A DNA stretch of 6,769 bases from Dehalococcoidales bacterium (GTDB taxonomy: Bacteria > Chloroflexota > Dehalococcoidia > Dehalococcoidales > Fen-1064). Where the stretch lies: contig JAFGHZ010000066.1 in assembly GCA_016929875.1 (NCBI GenBank), positions 1 through 6,769 of the forward strand. Reading direction: 5' to 3'. Of this stretch, positions 1 to 5,713 are shown in pieces. Each line of letters starts with the position of its first letter. The stretch's first letter is position 1. The notes under the pieces are model-generated. The model had not been told where the DNA came from, searched no databases, and worked only from the letters and a program-made list of their open reading frames with translations. Both the position numbers and the translations under genes were made by a program.

Positions 1-1194
1 ATCGATAACACCTTTAGCCGCCTGTCCCTGCCCCAGCTCGGCGATTAGTTGTGTAGCGCGTTTCAATGCCGGTAACGCCAGGTCGGGGCTGATACCGCGC
101 TCAAAACGGACGCATGCTTCGCTCGGCATACCCAGATCTTTGCCTGTAACACGGACGCTGGAAGCTTTGAAACTGGCGGCTTCCAGAAGAATGGAGGTAG
201 TATTTCCCGCGACCTCGCTGTTAGCCCCACCCATAATACCCGCCACTGCCACGGCACGTTCTTTATCGGCAATGACCAACATATTACGGGACAATGTGCG
301 CTCCAGGCCATCGAGACTGGTGATTTTTTCACCGCTCTTCGCACGGCGTACGATAATACCTTTGCCCTTGATTTTTTCATAATCGAAAGAGTGGAGCGGT
401 TGTCCGTACTCCAGCATGACAAAATTGGTCACGTCCACAATATTATTGATAGGTCTCATTCCGTAGGAAAGTAAACGTTTTTTCATCCAATCGGGCGATT
501 CCCCGATTTTAACACCGGTAATAAGGCTGGCGCAGTAACGCGGACATAAATCGGCGTCCTGGATATCAACCGTGACCTGTTTTTCAATCGGTACGCCGGT
601 TTCTTCATACTCGACTTCGGGCAATTTAAACTCGGAGCCTGTAAGCAGAGCGACTTCCCGGGCAATGCCGGTAACGCAAAGACAATCCGGCCGGTTCGGA
701 GTTATCTCGATTGTAAAAATAACATCGCCGAGATACTCAGCGAGAGGCTGGCCGATAGGAGCATCCGCAGGCAAAATAAGAATGCCTTCGTGGTTATCCG
801 AAAGACCCAGCTCTTTCTCGGAGCAAGCCATGCCACTGGAAACGACCCCCCGTATTTTAGCGGGTTTGAGCACCGTTTTTTCACCGATATGTCCGTCTAT
901 CAGCGTTGTTCCGATCGGTGCATAAGCGACTTTGGCATTCACCGCAACATTCGGCGCACCGCAAACGACAGATTCTTTGCTCTTACCGGTATCGATATCA
1001 AGCAGGGTCAGACGATCAGCATTGGGATGCTTATTTACCGCCAGTATCTGGCCGACAACAATATCTCCCCACTCACCGCCGATGACCTGCATCGCTTCAA
1101 CTTCCAGACCTGCCATTGTCAGCCGTCTGGCGATTTCTTTCGCTGGCAGGTCGGTATCGACGTATTGTTTTATCCAGTTGAGAGAAATTTTCAT
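1..1194 (-). CDS. pheT: Phenylalanyl-tRNA synthetase beta subunit, N-terminal half (partial)
   Basis: This is the beta subunit of the cytoplasmic (alpha-beta)2 PheRS, which charges tRNA-Phe and edits mischarged Tyr-tRNA-Phe. The frame is open from ATG at 1194 to the left edge and gives 398 residues; the usual length is about 800, so the B5, core and anticodon-binding parts lie outside the window. Residues 1-40 read as the standard PheT N-terminus (MKISLNWIKQYV). Residues 42-150 form the EMAP-like tRNA-binding OB fold, with HPNADRL at 55-61 and VVCGAPN at 76-82. Residues about 210-398 form the B3/4 editing domain, with QPLHSFDY at 265-272, GIMGG at 319-323 and the EACVRFERG element near 359. 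The start lies one base after the pheS stop with only a weak purine-rich site upstream, so translation is probably coupled to pheS. Identity is secure; nothing looks broken. Confidence 0.97.
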   Translation of the reverse strand, partial: MKISLNWIKQYVDTDLPAKEIARRLTMAGLEVEAMQVIGGEWGDIVVGQILAVNKHPNADRLTLLDIDTGKSKESVVCGAPNVAVNAKVAYAPIGTTLIDGHIGEKTVLKPAKIRGVVSSGMACSEKELGLSDNHEGILILPADAPIGQPLAEYLGDVIFTIEITPNRPDCLCVTGIAREVALLTGSEFKLPEVEYEETGVPIEKQVTVDIQDADLCPRYCASLITGVKIGESPDWMKKRLLSYGMRPINNIVDVTNFVMLEYGQPLHSFDYEKIKGKGIIVRRAKSGEKITSLDGLERTLSRNMLVIADKERAVAVAGIMGGANSEVAGNTTSILLEAASFKASSVRVTGKDLGMPSEACVRFERGISPDLALPALKRATQLIAELGQGQAAKGVID

Positions 1195-1195
1195 C

Positions 1196-2251
1196 TTAGA
1201 ACTGCTTCAAAAATCTTAAATCGTTACCGAAGAATAATCTGATGTCCTCAATACCGTAACGCAGTAAAGGCAGACGGTCGACACCGAAACCGAAGGCAAA
1301 ACTGGTATATTCTTTAGTGTCGATTCCTGCATACTCGAGTACTTTAGGATGTGTCATGCCCGCGCCGGCAACTTCAATCCAGCCGCTGTTGCCGCACATC
1401 CGACAACCGCTCCCGTGGCAAACTGCGCATTCTATCGCTAATTCTACGCCCGGCTCGACGAAGGGGAAGAAATCACAGCGGAAACGCACTCCCCTGTTTC
1501 CGCCGAAGAAGCGCCGCGCAAATTCATAAAGTGTTCCCTTAAGGTCTGCCATCGTGATGCCTTTATCAACCGCAATGCCATCAATCATATGTAACATCGT
1601 AAGATGAGTGGCATCCGTCGCTTCATAGCGATAGACCTTGCCGAACTCAATTGCCCGAATCGGCGGTTTATAATTTTTCAAAGTCCGCGCGGTAGCAGAC
1701 GTCGTGTGTGTACGAAGCAACATCGGATGTTCGCCCCGTTCGTTTTCATAATCCATCCAGAAAGTCGACATTCTGTCTCTAGCCGGATGCTCGGCAGGCA
1801 TATTCAGGGCGGTAAAATTATAATACTCGAGTTCGACATCGGGCCCTTCGGCAATCTGAAAACCCAGAGAAATAAAAATATCGCTGATTTCCCGGAGTGT
1901 AGCAGTAATGGGATGTAAACGACCGGCGGGAAAGAAACGACCGGGTAGAGTAATATCACCCCGCGCCGCTAAAGCCTCATCGCCAAGCAGCGCCTGGTTC
2001 CGGGATTCGCCCTTCAGCCCTGCCTCTTTTTGCTCGAGTTGCTCCGATAGCTCGTTCTTGATACGGTTCGCGAGGGCGCCGGCAGATTTACGCTCCTCAA
2101 TCGGCAACTCCGCCAGACCACGAAGCATCCCTGTCAATTCGCTCTTTCTACCAAGATAACGGACACGCCAAGATTCTAAATTGGAGAGGTCTTTTACGGC
2201 TCCCAATTCACGGAGAGCAGTCTGCTTCAGTTCTTCAAGACGCTGTAACAT
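1196..2251 (-). CDS. pheS: Phenylalanyl-tRNA synthetase alpha subunit
   Basis: This is the catalytic class II subunit of PheRS, 351 residues, a normal length. Residues 1-85 are the N-terminal coiled-coil arm that contacts tRNA. The catalytic domain starts near 100, with HPITATLREISDIF, EGPDVE at 135-140, HPARDRMSTFW, the motif 2 segment GKVYRYEATDATH at 204-216, FFPFVEPG at 261-268 and motif 3 GFGVDRLPLLRYG at 321-333. A four-cysteine element, C275/C278/C283/C286, precedes the SGWIEVAGAGMTHP segment; I recall similar CxxC pairs in other bacterial PheS, and they may bind zinc. Odd point: three positions that contact phenylalanine in the Thermus enzyme (Ser180, Gln218, Glu220) align with Thr184, Met222 and Asp224, while the specificity Ala (Ala319) and the two pocket Phe residues are kept. 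The ATG at 2251 has no evident Shine-Dalgarno and no other in-frame start in the 30-base gap after rplT. Confidence 0.97.
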   Translation of the reverse strand: MLQRLEELKQTALRELGAVKDLSNLESWRVRYLGRKSELTGMLRGLAELPIEERKSAGALANRIKNELSEQLEQKEAGLKGESRNQALLGDEALAARGDITLPGRFFPAGRLHPITATLREISDIFISLGFQIAEGPDVELEYYNFTALNMPAEHPARDRMSTFWMDYENERGEHPMLLRTHTTSATARTLKNYKPPIRAIEFGKVYRYEATDATHLTMLHMIDGIAVDKGITMADLKGTLYEFARRFFGGNRGVRFRCDFFPFVEPGVELAIECAVCHGSGCRMCGNSGWIEVAGAGMTHPKVLEYAGIDTKEYTSFAFGFGVDRLPLLRYGIEDIRLFFGNDLRFLKQF

Positions 2252-2281
2252 GATTATATTGTGAAATATGAGGTGGAGTCT

Positions 2282-2635
2282 TTAGGATTGTTTTTTGGCA
2301 ATAGTTACCAATTCGGCAAATGCTTCCGGTTGTTTCACCGCCATATCGGCTAATACCTTGCGATTAATAGCCACACCCGACTTTTTCAAGCCTTCCATCA
2401 ACTGACCGTAGGTCATGCCCTGTAAACGGCTGGCGGCATTAACACGGGTAATCCAGAGACGCCGCATGTCACCCTTACGCTCACGGCGATGCGCATAAGC
2501 ATAACTTAAAGACTTAAGCATCGATTCTTTAGCACGCTTGACAAGGGCATGCCTCGTAGCTCTATGCCCCTTGGTCAGTGCTAATAAACTCTTGTGTTTT
2601 TGATGTGTAGTTACCCCTCTCTTAACACGTGGCAC
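2282..2635 (-). CDS. rplT: 50S ribosomal protein L20
   Basis: L20 is an early assembly protein of the large ribosomal subunit that binds 23S rRNA; in E. coli and Bacillus it also represses its own operon. The 117-residue product has the normal family length and hallmarks: the basic N-terminus MPRVKRGV, the central YAYAHRRERKGDMRRLWI segment (about 46-63), RVNAASR, and the C-terminal GLKKSGVAINRKVLADMAV segment. The start codon is GTG at 2635, supported by a strong Shine-Dalgarno (GAGGAGG, at about 2642-2648 on this strand) at good spacing and by exact agreement with the family N-terminus. It lies 71 bases after rpmI and 30 bases before pheS, so it is almost certainly co-transcribed with both. 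An imperfect hairpin sits just upstream. Confidence 0.98.
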   Translation of the reverse strand: MPRVKRGVTTHQKHKSLLALTKGHRATRHALVKRAKESMLKSLSYAYAHRRERKGDMRRLWITRVNAASRLQGMTYGQLMEGLKKSGVAINRKVLADMAVKQPEAFAELVTIAKKQS

Positions 2636-2657
2636 AATACCCCTCCTCTATAGAAAC

Positions 2658-2683
2658 CTGAAATCCCGATACATCGGATTCAG
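2658..2683 (-). other. Imperfect hairpin in the rpmI-rplT gap
   Basis: In the minus-strand RNA, CUGAAUCCGA pairs with a downstream arm reading UCGGGAUUUCAG. This gives ten base pairs interrupted by two single-base bulges around a four-base loop. It ends about 10 bases before the rplT Shine-Dalgarno. There is no U-run, so it is not an intrinsic terminator. An L20-binding or translation-control element is conceivable because L20 autoregulates in other bacteria, but nothing here shows that directly. Confidence 0.3.
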
Positions 2684-2706
2684 AATTTATTCCTGGTATT
2701 TTTCTC

Positions 2707-2910
2707 CTATTTGCCCGCATAGGGCATCAATCTGCTGAGCTTCTGCCTGTCTACCGGGCTGATGGACTGTTTATCGTCATACTCGCGTTTGACCCGCGCC
2801 GGCTTGTTCCGTCGTAGATGGCTCGCGCCGCCCTTCATCCGCAAAATTTTACCGCTTCCGGTCACATGGAAGCGTGCTTTAGCACCTTTATGAGTCTTTA
2901 GTTTTGGCAT
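2707..2910 (-). CDS. rpmI: 50S ribosomal protein L35
   Basis: This is a small basic protein of the large ribosomal subunit. The 67-residue product is the usual size and carries the L35 signature MPKLKTHKGAKARF at the N-terminus, followed by GKILRMKGGASHLRRNK and a C-terminal SRLMPYA segment. The ATG at 2910 lies inside the last codons of infC, which overlaps it by 23 bases in another frame. A Shine-Dalgarno-like AAAGGA stands about 8 bases upstream, inside infC coding sequence. The overlap implies translational coupling to infC. The infC-rpmI-rplT order is one of the most conserved in bacteria. Confidence 0.98.
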   Translation of the reverse strand: MPKLKTHKGAKARFHVTGSGKILRMKGGASHLRRNKPARVKREYDDKQSISPVDRQKLSRLMPYAGK

Positions 2911-3448
2911 CCTGCATTTCCTTTGGTTTTGATTTCTGGGTGGCTCCCGGCGCTAGAATAATAAACATCCTCCGCCCTTCCATCACCGCTTGCTTTTCCA
3001 GCACCGCCACCTCTCCTAATGTCTGTATCACTCTTTGTAATAACTTCCAACCTAAATCGGCATGACTGATTTCACGCCCTCGAAACATCACTGTTACTCT
3101 AACTTTATCGCCATCCAGCAGGAATTTTCTGATTGACCTGACCTTGAACTCGATGTCATGCTCGCCAATTTTAGGTCTCAGACGGATTTCCCTCAGTTCT
3201 GAGGGCTTTTGGCTCTTCCTGGCAATCTTTTCCTTTTTAGTCTGTTCGTAGCGATATTTACCGTAATCTGTCACCCGACAAACCGGCGGCACGGCAGTAG
3301 GCGCTACCTCGACCAGGTCGAGTCCTGCTTTCCTGGCAGTCTCCAGAGCATTGAGTAAGGGCATAACCCCCAGTTGTTCGCCTTTTTCACCGACGACACG
3401 AACTTCGGCAACCCTTATCTGATTGTTGATACGTAACGGCCTGACTAT
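2888..3448 (-). CDS. infC: Translation initiation factor IF-3, probable AUA start
   Basis: IF-3 binds the 30S subunit, prevents premature 50S joining and checks start-codon and initiator-tRNA pairing. From the proposed start the product is 186 residues, a typical length. The N-domain reads RPLRINNQIRVAEVRVVGEK followed by GEQLGVMPLL and then LDLVEVAPTAVPPVCRVTDYGKYRYEQ. The linker and C-domain carry ELREIRLRPKIGEHD, KVRVTVMFRGREISH and MEGRRMFIILAP. The first ATG in frame (3364) would delete the conserved first 28 residues. Between that ATG and the upstream in-frame TAA there is no ATG, GTG or TTG. AUA at 3448 is 9 bases from an AGGGGGAG ribosome binding site and matches the family N-terminus, so I chose it. 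E. coli infC uses AUU for IF-3 autoregulation, and the same logic would fit here. Family identity is certain; the exact start codon is inferred. Confidence 0.93.
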   Translation of the reverse strand: MVRPLRINNQIRVAEVRVVGEKGEQLGVMPLLNALETARKAGLDLVEVAPTAVPPVCRVTDYGKYRYEQTKKEKIARKSQKPSELREIRLRPKIGEHDIEFKVRSIRKFLLDGDKVRVTVMFRGREISHADLGWKLLQRVIQTLGEVAVLEKQAVMEGRRMFIILAPGATQKSKPKEMQDAKTKDS

Positions 3449-3465
3449 ATGCTGTAACTCCCCCT
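3446..3465 (-). promoter_or_regulatory. infC ribosome binding site and non-canonical AUA start
   Basis: AGGGGGAG (3458-3465 read on the minus strand) lies 9 bases before the ATA codon at 3448-3446. No ATG, GTG or TTG is in frame between the upstream TAA and the conserved IF-3 N-terminal sequence, so this site decides the start. The next possible rare start, ATC at 3430, would be 27 bases from the site, which is too far. Confidence 0.7.
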
Positions 3466-3494
3466 TTTAAACTTCATGTACATTACCAGAACTC

Positions 3495-3524
3495 AATATA
3501 ATACATCCTGTACGTAATAATCAA
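3495..3524 (-). promoter_or_regulatory. Possible internal promoter for infC-rpmI-rplT-pheST
   Basis: Directly after the thrS stop, TTGATT (3519-3524) and TATATT (3495-3500) are separated by 18 bases on the minus strand, with four and five matches to the sigma-70 consensus boxes. Transcription would start near 3488 and leave a leader of about 40 bases before infC. A separate promoter for the ribosomal protein part of this operon is biologically reasonable, but A+T-rich gaps often give such matches by chance. No terminator is visible between thrS and infC, so readthrough from thrS is also likely. Confidence 0.4.
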
Positions 3525-3525
3525 G

Positions 3526-5283
3526 TTATGGCTTCAATTCATTGACCCTATTATCAATCATCTGTTTTATTTTCGCCTTGAATTCCTCCAGCGACATTAC
3601 GGGTAATTGCTCCCCGCTGCGCAGTCGTACGGCAACGGTATTGTTCGCCGACTCTTTCTCTCCGACTACCAGCATATATGGGATCTTCTGAAGCTGCGCT
3701 TCCCGAACTTTCTGGTTCATTCTCTCATTACTATCGTTCACTTCCACCCTGATACCGGCAGCTTTTAATTCAGCCTCCACTTTACGGGCATAATTGAGAT
3801 GCTGGTCGGATATCGGGATAATCGTCGCCTGCACGGGCGCATACCACACTGGGAAAGCACCGGCACATTGCTCGATAAGTAAGCCGAAAAATCTTTCCCA
3901 GGCACCGAATAAAGCACGGTGTATCATATAAGGTCGATGCTCTTTGCCGTCCGCCCCCATATAGGTCATATCGAAACGCTCCGGCAGGTTAAAATCAAAC
4001 TGGATGGTGGTCGTCTGCCATTCGCGACCGAGTGCGTCTTCGATTTTAATATCTATCTTGGGCCCATAGAAAGCGCCGCCGCCTTCATCGACCTTATAAT
4101 CAAGTTTACTTTCATCGATGACACGGCGTAACTCGGTTTGAGCGTCTTCCCACCTTTGCGGTTCGCCGACAGCGTCGTGCGGCCGGGTAGAAAGATATAC
4201 CTTGTACTTAGGGAAACCAAATGTATCTAACATATGAAGGGAAAAGCGTAATACCTCGGAAAGCTCGGAACTCATCTGCTCCGGAGTGCAAAAGATATGA
4301 GCGTCGTCCTGCGTAAAGCCGCGTACTCTTAATAAGCCGGAAAGAACTCCGCTCATTTCATAGCGGTACACAGTTCCCAGTTCTGCCCAGCGCAGTGGCA
4401 ATTCGCGATAGGAGCGTATTCGGGACTTATAAGCAAGTATATGGAAAGGGCAGTTCATCGGTTTGATGTAATAATCCTGTTCATCAATCGACATCGGCGA
4501 ATACATGTTTTCCCTATAAAAACCCAGGTGGCCGCTAGTCTCCCATAGCTTACTCAGCCCGATATGCGGAGTATAGAGAATCTCGTATCCGTTAGCAAAA
4601 TGCTCTTTCCTCCAGAAATCTTCAATAGTGGTGCGGATACGTCCGCCTTTCGGAGTATAAACGACCAGTCCGCCTCCGATTTCTTCAGGGATAAGAAACA
4701 GGTCTAAATCCTTACCCAGCTTGCGGTGGTCGCGCCTTTTTGCCTCTTCAATTTTAGCCAGGTATTCATCCAGTTCTTTCTGCGTGCTAAAAGCTATACC
4801 GTAGATTCGCTGGAGCATCGTATTTTTCTCACTGCCGCGCCAGTAAGCGCCGGCAATCGACATCAATTTGAATGCCTTGATACTCCCCGTGTATTTTACG
4901 TGCGGACCACGACACATATCGGTGAAATTACCCTGCTTATATATCGTTACCTGCTCTTCCCTCAATTCCTCAATCAATTCCAGTTTGTAAGGCTGTTTGG
5001 CAAATAATTTCCTTGCCTCATCCTTGGTAACCATTTCTTTAATGAAAGGCAAGTTGGCTTTCACTATTTCCTTCATCTTTGCTTCGATGCCAGGCAAATC
5101 TTCCGGTGTCAAAGAACGAGGCAAACCGAAATCATAATAGAACCCATCTTCGATTGTAGGCCCGATGCCGAATTTAGCATCGGGGAACATCGATTGCACG
5201 GCTTCCGCCATCACATGCGCCGTCGAGTGGCGCATCATCTCCAGTTTTTCGTCTTTATCTATATCGTCCATATTATCCCGCAA
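3526..5283 (-). CDS. thrS: Threonyl-tRNA synthetase lacking the N-terminal TGS domain
   Basis: This class II enzyme attaches threonine to tRNA-Thr in the cytoplasm and removes misattached serine. From TTG at 5283 it has 585 residues against about 640 in E. coli, and it starts directly at the editing domain: the N-terminal TGS domain is absent. The editing site is intact (H19 and H23 in HSTAH, C124 and H128 in CRGPH). The catalytic core holds the zinc ligands C278 (MNCPFH), H329 (DDAHIF) and H455 (MIHRALFG), plus motif 2 around TVYRYEMSG. The anticodon-binding domain runs from about 480 to 585. TTG 5283 is preferred because GGGAGGT stands 8 bases upstream. ATG 5271 is in frame but has a poor site, and ATG 5358 lies within the promoter -35 box. 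It is the first gene of the minus-strand block. Confidence 0.96.
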   Translation of the reverse strand: MRDNMDDIDKDEKLEMMRHSTAHVMAEAVQSMFPDAKFGIGPTIEDGFYYDFGLPRSLTPEDLPGIEAKMKEIVKANLPFIKEMVTKDEARKLFAKQPYKLELIEELREEQVTIYKQGNFTDMCRGPHVKYTGSIKAFKLMSIAGAYWRGSEKNTMLQRIYGIAFSTQKELDEYLAKIEEAKRRDHRKLGKDLDLFLIPEEIGGGLVVYTPKGGRIRTTIEDFWRKEHFANGYEILYTPHIGLSKLWETSGHLGFYRENMYSPMSIDEQDYYIKPMNCPFHILAYKSRIRSYRELPLRWAELGTVYRYEMSGVLSGLLRVRGFTQDDAHIFCTPEQMSSELSEVLRFSLHMLDTFGFPKYKVYLSTRPHDAVGEPQRWEDAQTELRRVIDESKLDYKVDEGGGAFYGPKIDIKIEDALGREWQTTTIQFDFNLPERFDMTYMGADGKEHRPYMIHRALFGAWERFFGLLIEQCAGAFPVWYAPVQATIIPISDQHLNYARKVEAELKAAGIRVEVNDSNERMNQKVREAQLQKIPYMLVVGEKESANNTVAVRLRSGEQLPVMSLEEFKAKIKQMIDNRVNELKP

Positions 5284-5290
5284 GAAAAAA

Positions 5291-5297
5291 ACCTCCC
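5291..5297 (-). promoter_or_regulatory. thrS ribosome binding site
   Basis: GGGAGGT on the minus strand ends 8 bases before TTG 5283. This is ideal spacing for that codon, but 20 bases from the alternative ATG at 5271. It is the main reason for calling a TTG start. Confidence 0.75.
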
Positions 5298-5329
5298 GCC
5301 GCGTTGAGGAACGAGAAGCTAACTTTACA

Positions 5330-5358
5330 ATTATACCAATCATGGACTGTGAGTGCAA
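5330..5358 (-). promoter_or_regulatory. thrS promoter (sigma-70 type, extended -10)
   Basis: A perfect TATAAT (5330-5335 on the minus strand) is preceded by TGG, giving an extended -10. A weak -35 match, TTGCAC (5353-5358), lies exactly 17 bases further upstream. Transcription should start near 5323, leaving about 40 bases before the TTG start. That is too short for a T-box, and no T-box core sequence is seen. Confidence 0.75.
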
Positions 5359-5370
5359 TCACCCTGAGAG

Positions 5371-5390
5371 CGGTTCTGCTCGGTTCTGGT
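5371..5390. repeat. 10-base tandem repeat upstream of the thrS -35 box
   Basis: CGGTTCTGCT is followed immediately by CGGTTCTGGT; nine of ten bases agree. The repeat starts 12 bases upstream of the thrS -35 box, and its period is close to one helical turn. That would suit a regulator binding as a dimer on one DNA face, though chance or slippage is just as possible. Confidence 0.5.
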
Positions 5391-5410
5391 TGTCTCTTGT
5401 TTGGGAATTA

Positions 5411-5429
5411 CTAAATCCGATGGGATTAG
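5411..5429. repeat. Imperfect inverted repeat
   Basis: CTAAATCC and GGGATTAG flank GAT. Read as RNA this gives eight positions with one mismatch and one wobble pair. It is the weakest of three inverted repeats clustered between the divergent promoters. Confidence 0.4.
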
Positions 5430-5443
5430 GTAGAAGCTCCAGA

Positions 5444-5469
5444 AGAGGGAGGGCGAATGCCCTCCCTCT
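5444..5469. repeat. Perfect 11-bp inverted repeat with GAAT loop
   Basis: AGAGGGAGGGC and its exact reverse complement GCCCTCCCTCT surround a four-base loop. The stem is strong and G+C-rich. No T-run follows on either strand, and no gene is transcribed into it from either side, since the flanking genes diverge. It is therefore better read as part of an intergenic repeat than as a terminator. Confidence 0.8.
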
Positions 5470-5478
5470 CGTATCTAT

Positions 5479-5501
5479 TCCCCGCCCTATCAGGGCGGGG
5501 A
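5479..5501. repeat. Perfect 10-bp inverted repeat with 3-base loop
   Basis: TCCCCGCCCT and AGGGCGGGGA flank ATC. It lies 9 bases from the preceding inverted repeat and has no T-run on either strand. The run of G+C-rich palindromes stands out against the A+T-rich promoter DNA on both sides and suggests an inserted dispersed element. Confidence 0.8.
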
Positions 5502-5520
5502 TAAAGGGGTGGGTCGCTTG

Positions 5521-5541
5521 CCCTGAGCGCAGTCGAAAGGG
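5521..5541. repeat. REP-like dispersed element (CCTGAGCGCAGTCGAAAGG type)
   Basis: The core CCTGAGCGCAGTCGAAAGG is a variant of the CCTGAGCG-n-AGTCGAAGG palindromic element that I recognise from intergenic DNA of many unrelated bacteria; translated by chance it yields the familiar CPERSR-like junk peptide. CCCT and AGGG at the ends are complementary. Mobile-repeat status is from memory of such elements; copy number in this genome cannot be judged from one window. Together with the preceding inverted repeats it fills most of the space between the two divergent promoters. Confidence 0.65.
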
Positions 5542-5613
5542 TTATGCAATACGATTCTATGGCACTATGATAAATTTCAACCGAATGCAAGTAGTACCTT
5601 GAGAGCAACACAT

Positions 5614-5642
5614 TTGACAAAGCAATTCACCTGTGATAAATT
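5614..5642 (+). promoter_or_regulatory. Promoter of the DAHP synthase leader and gene
   Basis: A perfect -35 box TTGACA (5614-5619) is separated by 17 bases from TAAATT (5637-5642, four of six consensus matches). TG sits one base before the -10, giving an extended -10. The expected start point, 6-8 bases downstream, is about 5648-5650, which is the first codon of the leader peptide. It is the only strong plus-strand promoter seen upstream of the attenuator. Confidence 0.8.
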
Positions 5643-5647
5643 CAATA

Positions 5648-5713
5648 ATGATGTTAAATGTCTCTCAGAAATATTACTACTATTTCGCGTTTTGGGGCAC
5701 GAAGAGTGCTTGA
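5648..5713 (+). CDS. Aromatic leader peptide of the DAHP synthase attenuator
   Basis: A 21-codon reading frame runs from ATG 5648 (a second ATG follows at 5651) to TGA 5711-5713. Its centre, codons at 5672-5695, reads YYYYFAFW: seven of eight consecutive codons specify aromatic amino acids, and all three aromatics are present. This is the hallmark of an attenuation leader peptide, as in E. coli pheA or trp leaders, and it precedes the first enzyme of aromatic biosynthesis. The peptide itself probably has no function; ribosome position on the codons is the signal. No Shine-Dalgarno precedes it, and the predicted transcript begins at or within a few bases of the AUG, so it is probably translated as a leaderless or near-leaderless message. 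It is too short for ordinary gene finders. Not experimentally shown. Confidence 0.85.
   Translation: MMLNVSQKYYYYFAFWGTKSA

Noticed and set aside
790..1242. 150-codon plus-strand frame opposite pheT
   Set aside because: It lies antisense to an intact, clearly conserved pheT and resembles no known protein.
2252..2281. pheM-like Phe leader peptide and attenuator between rplT and pheS, as in E. coli
   Set aside because: The gap is 30 bases, with no start codon, no Phe codon run and no terminator hairpin.
5284..5340. T-box riboswitch upstream of thrS
   Set aside because: The leader from the predicted start is only about 40 bases, and no AGGGTGGTACCGCG-like core is present on the minus strand. 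The nearest resemblance (AGGGTGATTGC) lies upstream of the promoter -10 box.
5336..5358. ATG at 5358 as the thrS start (610 residues)
   Set aside because: The added residues have no ThrRS similarity and would be encoded by the promoter; the strong ribosome binding site points to TTG 5283.
5444..5501. The two perfect inverted repeats as intrinsic terminators
   Set aside because: No T-run follows on either strand, and both flanking genes are transcribed away from them.
5165..5602. 145-codon plus-strand frame across the thrS 5' end and the repeats
   Set aside because: It is antisense to thrS and translates the REP-like repeat into the familiar CPERSR junk peptide; it is not a gene.
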